From Myxococcales bacterium (lineage in GTDB: Bacteria > Myxococcota_A > Polyangia > Nannocystales > Nannocystaceae), in assembly GCA_020633335.1 (NCBI GenBank), contig JACKDU010000010.1, forward strand, positions 124,001 through 188,000: 64,000 nt of DNA, in the 5' to 3' direction. The notes below the pieces were generated by a model. The model searched no databases and was not told where the DNA came from. It saw only the letters and a program-made list of their open reading frames with translations. Positions 1 through 9,362 of the stretch are shown here, piece after piece. How positions within the stretch are numbered: position 1 is the first letter of the stretch; the number at the start of each line of letters is the position of its first letter. Both the position numbers and the translations under genes were made by a program.

Positions 1-110
1 AGTGCGGGCAGAGCTGCACGAACACCGACGTCGATCCCCTACACTGCGGGGAGTGCGGTGAGCGCTGCGACGCCGACGAGCGCTGCATCGACGGGAAGTG
101 CCGGAACTAG
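1..110 (+). CDS. C-terminal fragment of a Cys-rich secreted protein
   Basis: Only the last 35 codons lie in the window, read in the frame starting at base 3 and ending at TAG. Seven cysteines are visible in a pattern of the form CGQSC, HCGECGERC, ERC, GKC. The block 'VDPLHCGECGERC' resembles 'VDPANCGACGVTC' in the small lipoprotein encoded 1.9 kb downstream, so both belong to the Cys-rich extracytoplasmic proteins common in this window. The N-terminus and any signal peptide are outside the window. No function can be assigned. Confidence 0.7.
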   Translation, partial: CGQSCTNTDVDPLHCGECGERCDADERCIDGKCRN

Positions 111-116
111 GGAGCG

Positions 117-758
117 ATGGCCGGGCGACAGCACGAGGAGTCGAGGGCCGAGGTGGAGGAGGTCATCGCCTCCGCCGACGACGACGCCGAGCGCGAGCGG
201 ATCCTCGTCGAGCGCGCGCGCGCCGGCCAGGCCGCCGCCTGGAGCCGCCTCTACCACGATCACTACGATCGCCTCCTCCGCGACCTCACCTACCTCGCCG
301 GCGACGTCGCCCTCGCCGAGGACCTCGTCCAGGAGACCTTCATCCGCGCGCTCACCTGCCTCGCGCGCTTCGACGGCCGCTCGTGCTTCGCCTCCTGGCT
401 CCGCGGGATCGGCCTCAACTTGATCCGCCAGCACTGGCGCTCGTGGTCCCGCCGTCGCCGCGCCCACGCCCACCTCGTCGAGATCCACGCCCGGATCGCC
501 CCGCCGAAGGACGCCGATCCGGAGGGCGCCGAGCTCCAGCGACGGCGGGCGCTCGCCCTCCAGGCGGTCCTCGACACGCTCCCGGGGCACCTCCGCGAGG
601 CCTTCGTCTTCGCCGATCTCCGGCGCCTCCCGTCGAGCGAGGCCGCGGCGCTCCTCGGGATCTCGGCCGGCAACCTGCGGATCCGGGCGACCCGGGCCCG
701 CGCCCGGATCCACCGCGAGCTCGCGCGCCTCGGGTGGCTGACGGAGGGGCAACGATGA
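117..758 (+). CDS. ECF-family RNA polymerase sigma factor
   Basis: 213 residues, the usual size for an ECF sigma factor. Region 2 is seen at about residues 39-105 (LYHDHYDRLLRDLTYL, then AEDLVQETFIRAL). Region 4 is a helix-turn-helix at about 145-205 (LPGHLREAFVFADL, then SSEAAALLGISAGNLRIRATRAR). The start ATG lies 6 bases after the previous stop. It overlaps the next gene by 4 bases (ATGA), so sigma factor and membrane protein are translationally coupled, as sigma/anti-sigma pairs usually are. The regulon is unknown. Two GGAAC-type ECF promoter candidates occur near 24.7 and 27.8 kb, but nothing links them to this factor. Confidence 0.93.
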   Translation: MAGRQHEESRAEVEEVIASADDDAERERILVERARAGQAAAWSRLYHDHYDRLLRDLTYLAGDVALAEDLVQETFIRALTCLARFDGRSCFASWLRGIGLNLIRQHWRSWSRRRRAHAHLVEIHARIAPPKDADPEGAELQRRRALALQAVLDTLPGHLREAFVFADLRRLPSSEAAALLGISAGNLRIRATRARARIHRELARLGWLTEGQR

Positions 759-1810
759 GCGAGGGCGGCGAAGAGCTCGGCCTCGCGCCCTTCGCCGACG
801 CCCTCCGCGAGCGCCTGGAGGACGAGCTCGCCGACGCCCTCCCCGATCTCGTGGAGGTCGTCGAGGCCGCCCACCTCGCCGATCCGGAGGCGGTCTCGGC
901 GACGATGGTCGACGAGACGAAGGCGCTCCCGGCGGTCGTTCGGCTCCCGCGCCGCCGGGGCGAGGCGGCCCTCGGCGACTTCGTCGACGCCCTCGAGGCG
1001 AGGACCGACGCCTCCCTCCGCGAGCGCGGCCTCTCGTCGATCCCGCCGCTCCAGACCCCGCGGCGGCGGTCAGGGGCCCGGGTCGCGGTCGGCCTCGGGA
1101 TCGCCGCGGCGATCGCCCTGGTGGTCGCGGCCCTCAGCCCGGCCCTCCTCTCCGGCGGCGGCGGCGTCTCCGGGGGGATGGAGGCCCAGCGGATCGCCGA
1201 TGAGGGGCCGTCGCGGAGCGCCCCGATCGTCAGTCCGACGATCACGACGGCGAATGCTCGAAGGGACATGTACGATGGTTCACTGTCCCCTGAGGCCGCG
1301 GGCGCGGACGCGGCGGCGCCCGCCGGCGATGGATCGGATCCCCCCGCGGGCGATGAGGCGCCGGCCGCGGAGACGCGCGAGGTGAGCACGAACCCCGCGC
1401 CCCGGGGCGACGGCGGTCGCGGTCGCGGCGAGGGCACGGAGAGCCTCGCGGCCCTCGACGCCCGCGCGCAGGCGGCCTGGCAGCGCGGCGAGCTCGTCGA
1501 GGCCGAGCGCCTCCTCCTCCTGGTGATCGAGCGCGGCGGCCGGAGCAGCCGGGCCGAGCTCGCGTACGGGGACATCTTCATGATCGCCCACCAGCGCGGA
1601 CGCGCCGACCGCGAGCGCCGCTACTGGCGGGCCTACCTCAAGACCTTCCCCCGCGGGCGCTTCGCCGACGACGCGCGGGCCGGCCTCTGCCGCGCCCAGA
1701 GCGGCGAGCTCGCGCGGGCCTGTTGGCGCCGCTACCTCGAGAGCGAGCCGCGCGGGAGCCACCGCGGCGAGGCCGAGGCGGCGATCGGCGACGGACGAGG
1801 GGGGCGGTGA
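755..1810 (+). CDS. Single-pass membrane protein with C-terminal TPR-like region, candidate anti-sigma factor
   Basis: 351 residues. The N-terminal 105 residues are acidic and cytoplasmic in character, one transmembrane helix lies at about 108-132 (VAVGLGIAAAIALVVAALSPALL), then a low-complexity Ala/Gly/Asp linker and, from about residue 230, helical repeats (AQAAWQRGELVEAERLLLLV, then ARAGLCRAQSGELARACW) of the TPR/YfiO type. The position immediately after and overlapping an ECF sigma gene suggests that the N-terminal region binds sigma. No zinc-binding anti-sigma motif (HxxxCxxC) is present, so the role is inferred from context only. It overlaps the next gene by GTGA. Confidence 0.8.
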   Translation: MSEGGEELGLAPFADALRERLEDELADALPDLVEVVEAAHLADPEAVSATMVDETKALPAVVRLPRRRGEAALGDFVDALEARTDASLRERGLSSIPPLQTPRRRSGARVAVGLGIAAAIALVVAALSPALLSGGGGVSGGMEAQRIADEGPSRSAPIVSPTITTANARRDMYDGSLSPEAAGADAAAPAGDGSDPPAGDEAPAAETREVSTNPAPRGDGGRGRGEGTESLAALDARAQAAWQRGELVEAERLLLLVIERGGRSSRAELAYGDIFMIAHQRGRADRERRYWRAYLKTFPRGRFADDARAGLCRAQSGELARACWRRYLESEPRGSHRGEAEAAIGDGRGGR

Positions 1811-2247
1811 GCCTGCTGACGCGTCTCGCGCTCGCGCTCGCGCTCGCGCTCGCGCTCGGCTGCGCCACCGACTACACCGTGAGCACCAGCGCCGCCGGCG
1901 AGAGCGAGAGCGAGGGGGAGGTCAGCGCCTCGTCGTCGTCGTCGACCTCGACGTCGTCCTCGTCCTCATCTTCGTCCTCGACGTCGAGCGGCGATTCCTG
2001 TCCCGATGGTCAGGATCGATGCGACGGCGAGTGCGTCGATCTCGACGTCGATCCGGCGAATTGTGGCGCCTGCGGGGTCACCTGCGGCGTCGGCTCGCTC
2101 TGCCTCAAGCGCGCCTGCGTCGAGGCGAAGATCGCCAATTGCGACGCCTGCCCCTGCGACGAGTGCGAGGGGGAGCTGCCGCTCTGCTGCGATCAGGCGC
2201 TCGACGGGGCGATCGTCTGCGCGAGCGGCGAAGAGTGCGTCCACTGA
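1807..2247 (+). CDS. Small Cys-rich lipoprotein
   Basis: 146 residues from a GTG that overlaps the preceding TGA. The signal peptide contains LALALALALALGC, a lipobox with Cys as the last residue, encoded by a CTCGCG hexamer repeat. A Ser-rich linker follows and then about a dozen cysteines, including 'DPANCGACGVTC' and 'CDACPCDEC'. It is predicted to be lipid-anchored in the cell envelope and is third in the sigma-factor operon. The codons for CPDGQ form an imperfect TGTCC-N4-GGtCA dyad. Function unknown; a longer reading frame exists upstream, but the overlap start with a perfect signal peptide is preferred. Confidence 0.75.
   Translation: MSLLTRLALALALALALGCATDYTVSTSAAGESESEGEVSASSSSSTSTSSSSSSSSSTSSGDSCPDGQDRCDGECVDLDVDPANCGACGVTCGVGSLCLKRACVEAKIANCDACPCDECEGELPLCCDQALDGAIVCASGEECVH
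1826..1859 (+). repeat. CTCGCG hexamer tandem repeat in a signal-peptide region
   Basis: About five consecutive copies of CTCGCG (or GCGCTC) encode the alternating Leu-Ala core of the lipoprotein signal peptide. A copy-number change would lengthen or shorten the hydrophobic core by two residues without shifting the frame. Confidence 0.8.
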
Positions 2248-2352
2248 GGATCGCGGCGCGCAGGAGCGCGCGCGTCGTCGCGCGGTCGCGCGGACCCGGT
2301 CTGCCCTCCCGCGACTGGTCGTCGACCGGCCCGCCTGATAATTCCTCGAGAG

Positions 2353-3408
2353 ATGGTCGTGGCGCTCTCGCTCGCTCTCGCTCTCCTCGCGCCGGTCGCG
2401 ACCGCGGAGCCGGGTGAGCGGGAGGCGATCGGCCTGCTCCGGGTCGACGCCGAGGGGCTCGAGCCGTCGAGCCTCCACCAGGCGCTCCAGCTCCGCCTCC
2501 CGGCGCTTCAGGTCGTCGACCACCGCGAGGCCGACGCGGCGCTCTCGGCCGGGCAGCTCTACGTCCAGCTCGCCCGCGACGGGGGGAGGCGCCTCCGCCT
2601 GACCCTCGTGACCGCCGACGGCCGCGCCTATGATCGCTTGGTCGACCCCGGCCAGGATCCGCCCGAGCGCGTCGCCGCGGCGATGATCGCCAACCTGGTC
2701 GTGGCGATCGAGGAGGGCGGCCTCCTCCCCGATCGCACCGCCGTCGAGGTCCCGGGCGAGCCCGCGGACGTGTCCGGCGTCGACGTGGCGAGCGCAGAGG
2801 GGGTCGAGGCGGCGGCCCCACCGTCCGCGCCGACGCCCCCCTGGCAGCTCGGGATCAGCGGCGCGCCCGGGCTCCTGATCGGCCCGGGCTCGCCGCGCGG
2901 CGCAGATCTCTTCGCCGCCTGGACCGGCGCGCTCGCCCTCAGCCTCCGGGCGCCGCGCGGTCCGATCGCCCGCTTCGCGCTCCGCGGCGGCGGACGCAGG
3001 GCCGGCGAGTACGGCCTCACGCGCCTCCAATTCGGCCTCGGCGGCGGCATGACCTGGAGGGCCTCGACCCTCGAGATGGAGGTCGCGGCGGCGGTGACCA
3101 TCGAGCCCTGGTGGGTGACGAGGGGCGGCGTCCGCGAGCCGACCTACCGCGGAGGCGTCGCCCGCACGCCGTGGCTCCTCGGCGGCGAGCTCCGCCTCGC
3201 GGCCGGGCACACCTTCGCGGCCGCCGGCGCCGCCTGGCGCGTCGGTCCCTGGCTCGGCCTCGCGGGCGCGCTCGCCCTCGACGGTGGCGGCGGCGCGCCG
3301 CGGGTCTCGAACGCCGACGGCGATCCGCTCTTTCGCCTCGGCGCCTTCGAGCTGGCGAGCGGGCTCGAGGTCGTCGCCTGGCTCGACCTCCCTCCCCGCG
3401 GGCGCTAG
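2353..3408 (+). CDS. Secreted protein, possible outer-membrane beta-barrel
   Basis: 351 residues with an N-terminal signal peptide (MVVALSLALALLAPVATA). The first ~150 residues form a compact alpha/beta region. From about residue 165 the chain has alternating short amphipathic strands rich in Gly and aromatic residues, which fits a small barrel or porin-like fold, though the last residue is Arg rather than the usual Phe. It follows the sigma-factor operon by about 105 bases. The stop codon shares a CTAG with the convergent gene. No named family is recognised. Confidence 0.7.
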   Translation: MVVALSLALALLAPVATAEPGEREAIGLLRVDAEGLEPSSLHQALQLRLPALQVVDHREADAALSAGQLYVQLARDGGRRLRLTLVTADGRAYDRLVDPGQDPPERVAAAMIANLVVAIEEGGLLPDRTAVEVPGEPADVSGVDVASAEGVEAAAPPSAPTPPWQLGISGAPGLLIGPGSPRGADLFAAWTGALALSLRAPRGPIARFALRGGGRRAGEYGLTRLQFGLGGGMTWRASTLEMEVAAAVTIEPWWVTRGGVREPTYRGGVARTPWLLGGELRLAAGHTFAAAGAAWRVGPWLGLAGALALDGGGGAPRVSNADGDPLFRLGAFELASGLEVVAWLDLPPRGR

Positions 3409-5003
3409 GGAGCCATCACCGGCACCCACATCCCGTCGGTCGCCGGCGGCGGGTTGAGGAGGTAGAGCCGGCTCAGCGTGATGAGCGGGATATCGGTCGT
3501 TCCTGGCTTTGGAGTCAGGTCCCAGCCGACGATGTTGGTCCGGACCTCGCCGGTCGTGAGGTCGAAGTCGAGCTCGCCGCTGACGCCGCGGAGATCGACG
3601 TTGCCGACGGCGATCGCGTCGACCGCGTTGCGGATGAAGCTGAGGTCGGTGCCGCCGAAGGAGATCGGCGTCCCCGCCTTGTCGACCAGGCGGGCCATCC
3701 CGGCGGCGATCTTCGACCCGGTGATCTTGCCGTCGCCGACGGTCGCCATCGCGAAGAAGGTGACGAGCGCGGAGTCGTAGCTCAGCGACGAGGTCGTCAG
3801 CGCGTCCTCGTCGTGGAAGCGGATCTTGTAGCGGTTGTTGTAGGCCGCGAAGTTGTCCGCATCCTGGATGATCGGCGAGAAGCCCTCCATCAGGGTCATC
3901 AGCGCCGGCCGACTCGCGTTCGGGAACTGGAGGACCGTGTCCTCCATCACCGGGACCGCGCCGTGGGAGAAGAGGAAGCGCGGGGGCGGCGTCCCCGGCG
4001 GGAGGGTCGAGACGTAGGCGCCGACGAGCTGCGCGGCCTCGCTCGTGCCGACGATCAGGACGGTGTCGGGGTTGGCCTCGATCGCGGCCGCGAGGACCAG
4101 GCTGTAGGCGCTGAGGAGCTCGTCCTCGCTGGCGAAGCTCGTCGGATCCGGGTAGCGGAGCGCGGTCACCGAGATCGCCGCGGCCAGCGGCGCGCTGATG
4201 TCCTCGAGGATCCCGTTGCCGTAGGCGTCGTCCTTGGTGAGGATCACCAGGTTCGCCGGCTTCGGATCGAGGTCGACGAGGATCCGATCGCGGATCGCCG
4301 ACGACTGGTAGACGTCGCTGGGGATCGGCCGCCAGACCAGGTCCTTGTCGTCGAGTGTGGTGATCGCCTTGTTGCTCGCGGTCGGCGTGATCAGGAAGGT
4401 GCCGGCGGGGACCGTCACCTCGGTGGCGACCCGGAGGACCTCCTCGGAGAAGACCGGGCCGATGATCGCCGGGACGCCGATCTCCTCGGTGAGGTGGGTG
4501 GCGACGTTGACCGCGAGATCGGCGACGCCGCGGTCATCGCAGGCGATCCAGGCGATCTTGCGGTCCCCCGGCAGCGACGCGGTCGCGTTGAAGTCGGCGA
4601 CCGCGAGCTCGATCGCGTTCTCGAGGGGGACGGTGATCGCGTCGTAGGGCGGCGAGACCGGGATCATCGAGCCGACGAAGACCACCTGATCGTGATCGAC
4701 CCCCTTCGGCCAGGTGATCGACGTGCACTCGTCGGTCAGCGCCGAGATGCACTGGCTGGAGACGCCGCACACGTAGTCGTCGCCGAAGGCGTCGGCGCAC
4801 TCCTGATGCGAGGCGCAGGGCGGGAGCTCGGCCGCGGTCACGCAGCGGTGATCGGCGGAGCAGGCGAGCGGCTGGTCGGCGCCCGCGCAGTCGGCGTGGG
4901 TCCGGCACTCCTGGAAGTCGACGATGAACGAGCAGGCGGCGCCGCCGAGGACGAGGCCGGCGAGCGCGGGGAAGAGGCGACGGGTGGAATTGAGCGGAGA
5001 CAT
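3405..5003 (-). CDS. Lipoprotein with Cys-rich N-terminus and type 1 periplasmic-binding domain
   Basis: 532 residues. A lipobox (LGGAAC) puts the lipidated Cys at residue 24. Two Cys-rich segments of the Dickkopf-like kind follow (about 33-88), then a Leu/Ile/Val-binding-protein-like type 1 periplasmic binding fold at about 107-530 (VPLENAIELAVADFNA, AWIACDDRG, IIGPVFSEEV, LVILTKDDAYGNG). Binding proteins of this type deliver amino acids to ABC transporters or act as sensors, but no permease gene is nearby. A strong ribosome site (AGGAGG, 8 bases before ATG) supports the start. It is the last gene after the kinase and TPR gene, so a sensory role with the kinase is possible but inferred. Confidence 0.85.
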   Translation of the reverse strand: MSPLNSTRRLFPALAGLVLGGAACSFIVDFQECRTHADCAGADQPLACSADHRCVTAAELPPCASHQECADAFGDDYVCGVSSQCISALTDECTSITWPKGVDHDQVVFVGSMIPVSPPYDAITVPLENAIELAVADFNATASLPGDRKIAWIACDDRGVADLAVNVATHLTEEIGVPAIIGPVFSEEVLRVATEVTVPAGTFLITPTASNKAITTLDDKDLVWRPIPSDVYQSSAIRDRILVDLDPKPANLVILTKDDAYGNGILEDISAPLAAAISVTALRYPDPTSFASEDELLSAYSLVLAAAIEANPDTVLIVGTSEAAQLVGAYVSTLPPGTPPPRFLFSHGAVPVMEDTVLQFPNASRPALMTLMEGFSPIIQDADNFAAYNNRYKIRFHDEDALTTSSLSYDSALVTFFAMATVGDGKITGSKIAAGMARLVDKAGTPISFGGTDLSFIRNAVDAIAVGNVDLRGVSGELDFDLTTGEVRTNIVGWDLTPKPGTTDIPLITLSRLYLLNPPPATDGMWVPVMAP

Positions 5004-5015
5004 CGCGGTTCCTCC

Positions 5016-5884
<869 letters not shown>

Positions 5885-5888
<4 letters not shown>

Positions 5889-8059
5889 TTTCCTCCGACG
5901 GGCAAGAAGATGCCGCTGTCCTTGTCTTTCTTGGTCGGCAGGAAGATCCCGTCGTCCTTGCCGCCGCCGTCCTTGGGGGGCTCTGGCTGCCCGGAGCCGC
6001 TCTGGCCGCCGGTGTTCTCTGCGGGCGGCTTGCCGCCCTCGGCAGGCTTGCCGCCCTCACTCGGCTTGCCGCCCTCACTCGGCTTGCCGCCCTCGACCTT
6101 CGCGCCCGTCCGCCCCTTCGCCCGCATCGAGATCTTGAAGTCGGGGTTCTTGTCTGCCCGGACCTCGATCGTCGACTCCCAGGGCTCGAAGCCGCGGGCC
6201 TCGAGGCGGACGACGTGCTTGCCGACGCTGAGCTGGCCCGAGTAGGGGGTGGTGCCGAAGGACTTGCCGTCGATCGTCAGATCGGCGATCGGGGTCGAGA
6301 CCACGACGACCGAGCCGACCGAGCTCTCCGACTCCTCGGAGGTCTCGTCGGCGGTCAGCCGCGCGAGCGCCTCGCGGGCCTCGGCGTTGGTCGGATCGCG
6401 GGAGAGGACGTCCTTGAAGGCGGAGATCGCCGCGCCGCTGTTGCCCTCGCCCTCGAGCTTGCGGGCGGTGCCGAGGAGCTGGCCGACGACGATGCTCTCG
6501 GAGATCCGATCGGCGCGCGCCTGCTCGATCGGGAAGCCGCCGACGAAGGCCTTGACCGCGTCCATCTCGCGGGTCGCCTTGGCAAATTCGCCGGCGCCGA
6601 CCGCCTCCTCGGCGCGGTCGAGGGCCGCCCGAACGCCGGCCTCGTCCATCACCGTCTTGGTCGGCTGCGCGTCGTCGCCCTTGTTCAGGATGAGGTAGGC
6701 GACACCTGCCCCGAGGACCAGGGCCAGGCTGGCGCCGATCAGGAGCGTCGAGCTCTTGCCGCGCGGCGCCTCGGGGAGCGCGGCCGCCATCGACGGCGCC
6801 TGGGGCGTGTAGGCGCGGGGCGGGAGCGCCGAGGTCGAGGCCTCGATCCCCTCGTCGAGGAGCGACGACGTGCTCTCGCGGAGCGTCGGCGTCGACGAGT
6901 CGAAGCTCGCGCGGCCGACCTCGGTCGACACCGGGCCGCCGATCCCCTCGGCGGTCACCGTCTCGTCGTCGAAGTCGTCGTCGGGCTCCTGGACCAGGAT
7001 CGGCTTCGGCGGGCCGCCGCGGCCGCCGACCGCCGGCCAGGCGCCGACCGCCGGGATCGGTGGGGGGGCCGACGACGGGGCGGCCCCGCCGATCCCGAGG
7101 CCGACCATCGTCCCGCCGCTCTCTTCGCGAGGGATCTCGAGGTCCGACGCGCTCGCGTCCGGGAGGCGGAAGAGGGCCGCTGGCACGCAGTCGATCAGGT
7201 CCTCGACCAGCTCGTTGGCGTCCTCGGGCCGCTGATCCGGGCTCTTCTCGAGGCAGTCGTGGATCAGCCGGATCAGGTGCTCGGGGACCCCGTGGCTCGG
7301 CGGCAGGAGGTCGGCGAGCGGGTTCGGCGGCTCGTGGACGTGCTTGTAGAGGAGGGTCGCGTTGTGCTCGCCCTCGAAGGGCATCCGCCCCGAGAGCATC
7401 TGGTAGAACATCACGCCGAGCGCGTAGACGTCGACCCGGAGATCGATGTCCTCGCCCTTGATCTGCTCGGGCGCGAGGAATCCGGCGGTGCCGACCAGGT
7501 CATGCTGCTCGGTGACCTTGGCCTCGCCCTCCTTGAGCTTGGCGAGGCCGAAGTCGAGGATCTTGACGAAGTTCGCCCGCCCCTCGCGGATGCAGAGCAT
7601 GATGTTCGAGGGGTTGAGGTCGCGGTGCATGAGCCCGCGGGAGTGCGCGTAGCCCATCCCCTTGAGGATCTGGCTGGCGATCGGCACGAAGTCCTCGAGC
7701 GGCAGGCGACCGCGGCGCGCGAGGTAGCTCCGGAGGAGCTCGCCCTCGATGTACTCCATCACCATGTAGGTGCGGCCGTCGTGGCGGCCGAAGCCGAGGA
7801 GGTCGACGATGTTCGGGTGCTGGAGGCCGCTCAGGCGCTCGACCTCGCGGTCAAAGCGGGCGAGGATCTCGGCGTTGCCGACCCAGTTCGGCGCGAGGAT
7901 CTTGATGACGACCTCGCGCTCGGCCGCCCGATCGGTCGCGTGATAGACCACGCCGACGCCGCCGCGACCGATGAGGCGGTTGATCCGGTAGCGCGCGTCG
8001 AGGGTCGCGCCGAGCATCGGGTCGCTCCGCTTTTCGGACGCAGTGGGAGAGGTCGACAT
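5885..8059 (-). CDS. Ser/Thr protein kinase with TPR and PEGA domains
   Basis: 724 residues from the ATG before STSPTAS. The kinase domain lies at about 24-285: glycine loop GRGGVGVVY, Lys53 in VVIKIL, catalytic loop HRDLNPSN (Asp147; Lys is replaced by Asn, a variant also found in bacterial kinases) and DFG in ILDFGLAK. A transmembrane helix lies at about 436-457, followed by a helical TPR-like region and a PEGA domain at about 582-644 (ADLTIDGKSFGTTPYSGQL). The tail contains repeats of GGKPSE. A cytoplasmic kinase with an extracytoplasmic sensing part is expected. It heads an operon with the TPR and binding-protein genes. Confidence 0.92.
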
Positions 8060-8333
8060 GGACCCGCGGATTGTAGCGCCCCCCCCTGCGGATGTCTCGC
8101 GAACGCCCAAAGCGAGCCCTCGTCGACGGGCGGCAGGGAGGTCGCGGGCGGGCCCCTCGCCGGGTCGTGATCCCCGTTCGGCCGGCCCTCGGCCTCGCCG
8201 TCGGCGCCTCCTCAGCGGACGTGGCTTCGCTCTCCCGGCGCGCAGAGGTCTCTACGAGGGCGATTGCGCCCGATCCGGAGGGGTGGCGATCTCTCACGCG
8301 TCGGGGCGCCAGGGCGGCGCCGCCGTCAGAGCG
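8060..8333. other. Gene-free spacer between bufferin precursor gene and kinase gene
   Basis: 274 bases between two minus-strand genes. It must hold the end of the bufferin transcript and the kinase promoter. Just after the bufferin stop the segment GGCGCC-N5-GGCGCC could form a short hairpin. No clear -10/-35 or T-tract is visible. Confidence 0.4.
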
Positions 8334-8627
8334 CTAGAAGACCTTGCCGCCCCGTTCGCCGCAGGTCTCCGCGTCCTCGACCGTCAGCCAGCCCTTGCCC
8401 GCGCAGGTGTTCTGGCCGCCGCAGTGGTGGTCGACCTTGCCTCCTGGTCCCTTGGTCAGGCACTCGGAGGTCCCGCGGCAGGTGTTGATCCCGAGGCAGC
8501 GGACGCCGCTGCTCCGGCTCTGCGGGAGATCGGGGCAGACCACGTCGCTGTGATCGGCCTTCGGCCCGCAGGCGCTGAGGAAGAGGGACGCGACCGAGGT
8601 CGCCATCAGCTTGCCGTCGAGCTTCAT
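8334..8627 (-). CDS. bufA2: BufA2-type bufferin precursor with lipobox
   Basis: 97 residues. The C-terminal half carries the BufA2 signature: RCLGINTC, then CGGQNTCAGKGWL and a final ETCGERGG, i.e. repeated C-x-G-x-N-x-C cysteines. In this family such cysteines are modified by MNIO enzymes to thiooxazole-type heterocycles that hold copper. Eight Cys are present (20, 31, 44, 50, 56, 69, 75, 89). Known precursors have a Sec signal peptide cleaved by signal peptidase I; here FLSAC ending at Cys20 reads as a lipobox, so the mature peptide may be lipid-anchored. It overlaps the YHS gene by ATGA, with the modifying enzyme gene upstream. Confidence 0.85.
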   Translation of the reverse strand: MKLDGKLMATSVASLFLSACGPKADHSDVVCPDLPQSRSSGVRCLGINTCRGTSECLTKGPGGKVDHHCGGQNTCAGKGWLTVEDAETCGERGGKVF

Positions 8628-9331
8628 GGTGTGGACGCCTCCTCGGCCGCGGCGGCCGTCTCATTCGCCTCGCTCGCGTCGCCCGGGGTGCCGGCGTCGG
8701 CGGTCGTGGACGCCTCGTCGCCGTCGGCGGCGTCGCCCTCCCCTCCCCCGCCGGAGGCCGACTCGCCGTCGACGCTCGACATCGGCGCGCCCGCGCGGCG
8801 GGTGTTCGGGCACTCGCCGCTCTGGTTGCGCCAGTTGATGTCGGCGTCGAGGAGCATGTCGCCCGGGCGCTCCTGCCACTTCTCGCGGGTGTCGGCGAGC
8901 GCCGTCCTGTAGAAGAGGAGGAGGCGCTCGTCCTGGATCAGGAAGGCCTCGGGGTTGACGTTGATCCGGTTGCCCTTGGCCATCGCGTAGGCGCACCAGC
9001 CCCCGTAGGCGGGCTCGTAGCGGCGCGGCGAGGCGACGAAGCGATCGCGGTGCTCGGCCGACGCGAAGCGGTAGACGACCCCCTCGTAGGTCGCGGTGAT
9101 CGTCGGATCGCCAGCGAGCGGCGCCCCGCCGCCCTCGGGGAAGTAGGCGACCGGATCGTAGCCCTGGATCGCCAGGCTCTCGCGGCGGAGGTTGTAGTCG
9201 GGGAGCGCGGGCCGCTTGGCGAGCGCGTCGGCGGCGTCGGGGCCCGCGGCGAGCTTGGGGGCGCAGGCCAGGGGCCCGCCCGCCCAGAGCGCGCCCGTGA
9301 GGGTCGCCGCGATTGCGAGAGCAGAGCGCAT
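8624..9331 (-). CDS. YHS-domain lipoprotein of the bufferin operon
   Basis: 235 residues. The signal peptide ends in a lipobox (GGPLAC), predicting a membrane-anchored periplasmic protein. A YHS domain covers about residues 50-120 (IQGYDPVAYFPEGG, then YRFASAEHRDRFVASPRRYEPAYGGWCAYA). YHS domains bind metal and often accompany copper-handling proteins. The last ~60 residues are an Asp/Glu/Ala/Ser-rich low-complexity tail. It lies 31 bases after the enzyme gene and overlaps the precursor gene by 4 bases, which supports a common role in copper capture or handover. That role is inferred. Confidence 0.88.
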   Translation of the reverse strand: MRSALAIAATLTGALWAGGPLACAPKLAAGPDAADALAKRPALPDYNLRRESLAIQGYDPVAYFPEGGGAPLAGDPTITATYEGVVYRFASAEHRDRFVASPRRYEPAYGGWCAYAMAKGNRINVNPEAFLIQDERLLLFYRTALADTREKWQERPGDMLLDADINWRNQSGECPNTRRAGAPMSSVDGESASGGGGEGDAADGDEASTTADAGTPGDASEANETAAAAEEASTP

Positions 9332-9362
9332 GGGGAGCTACACGTCGGCGGGGTCAGCGACG

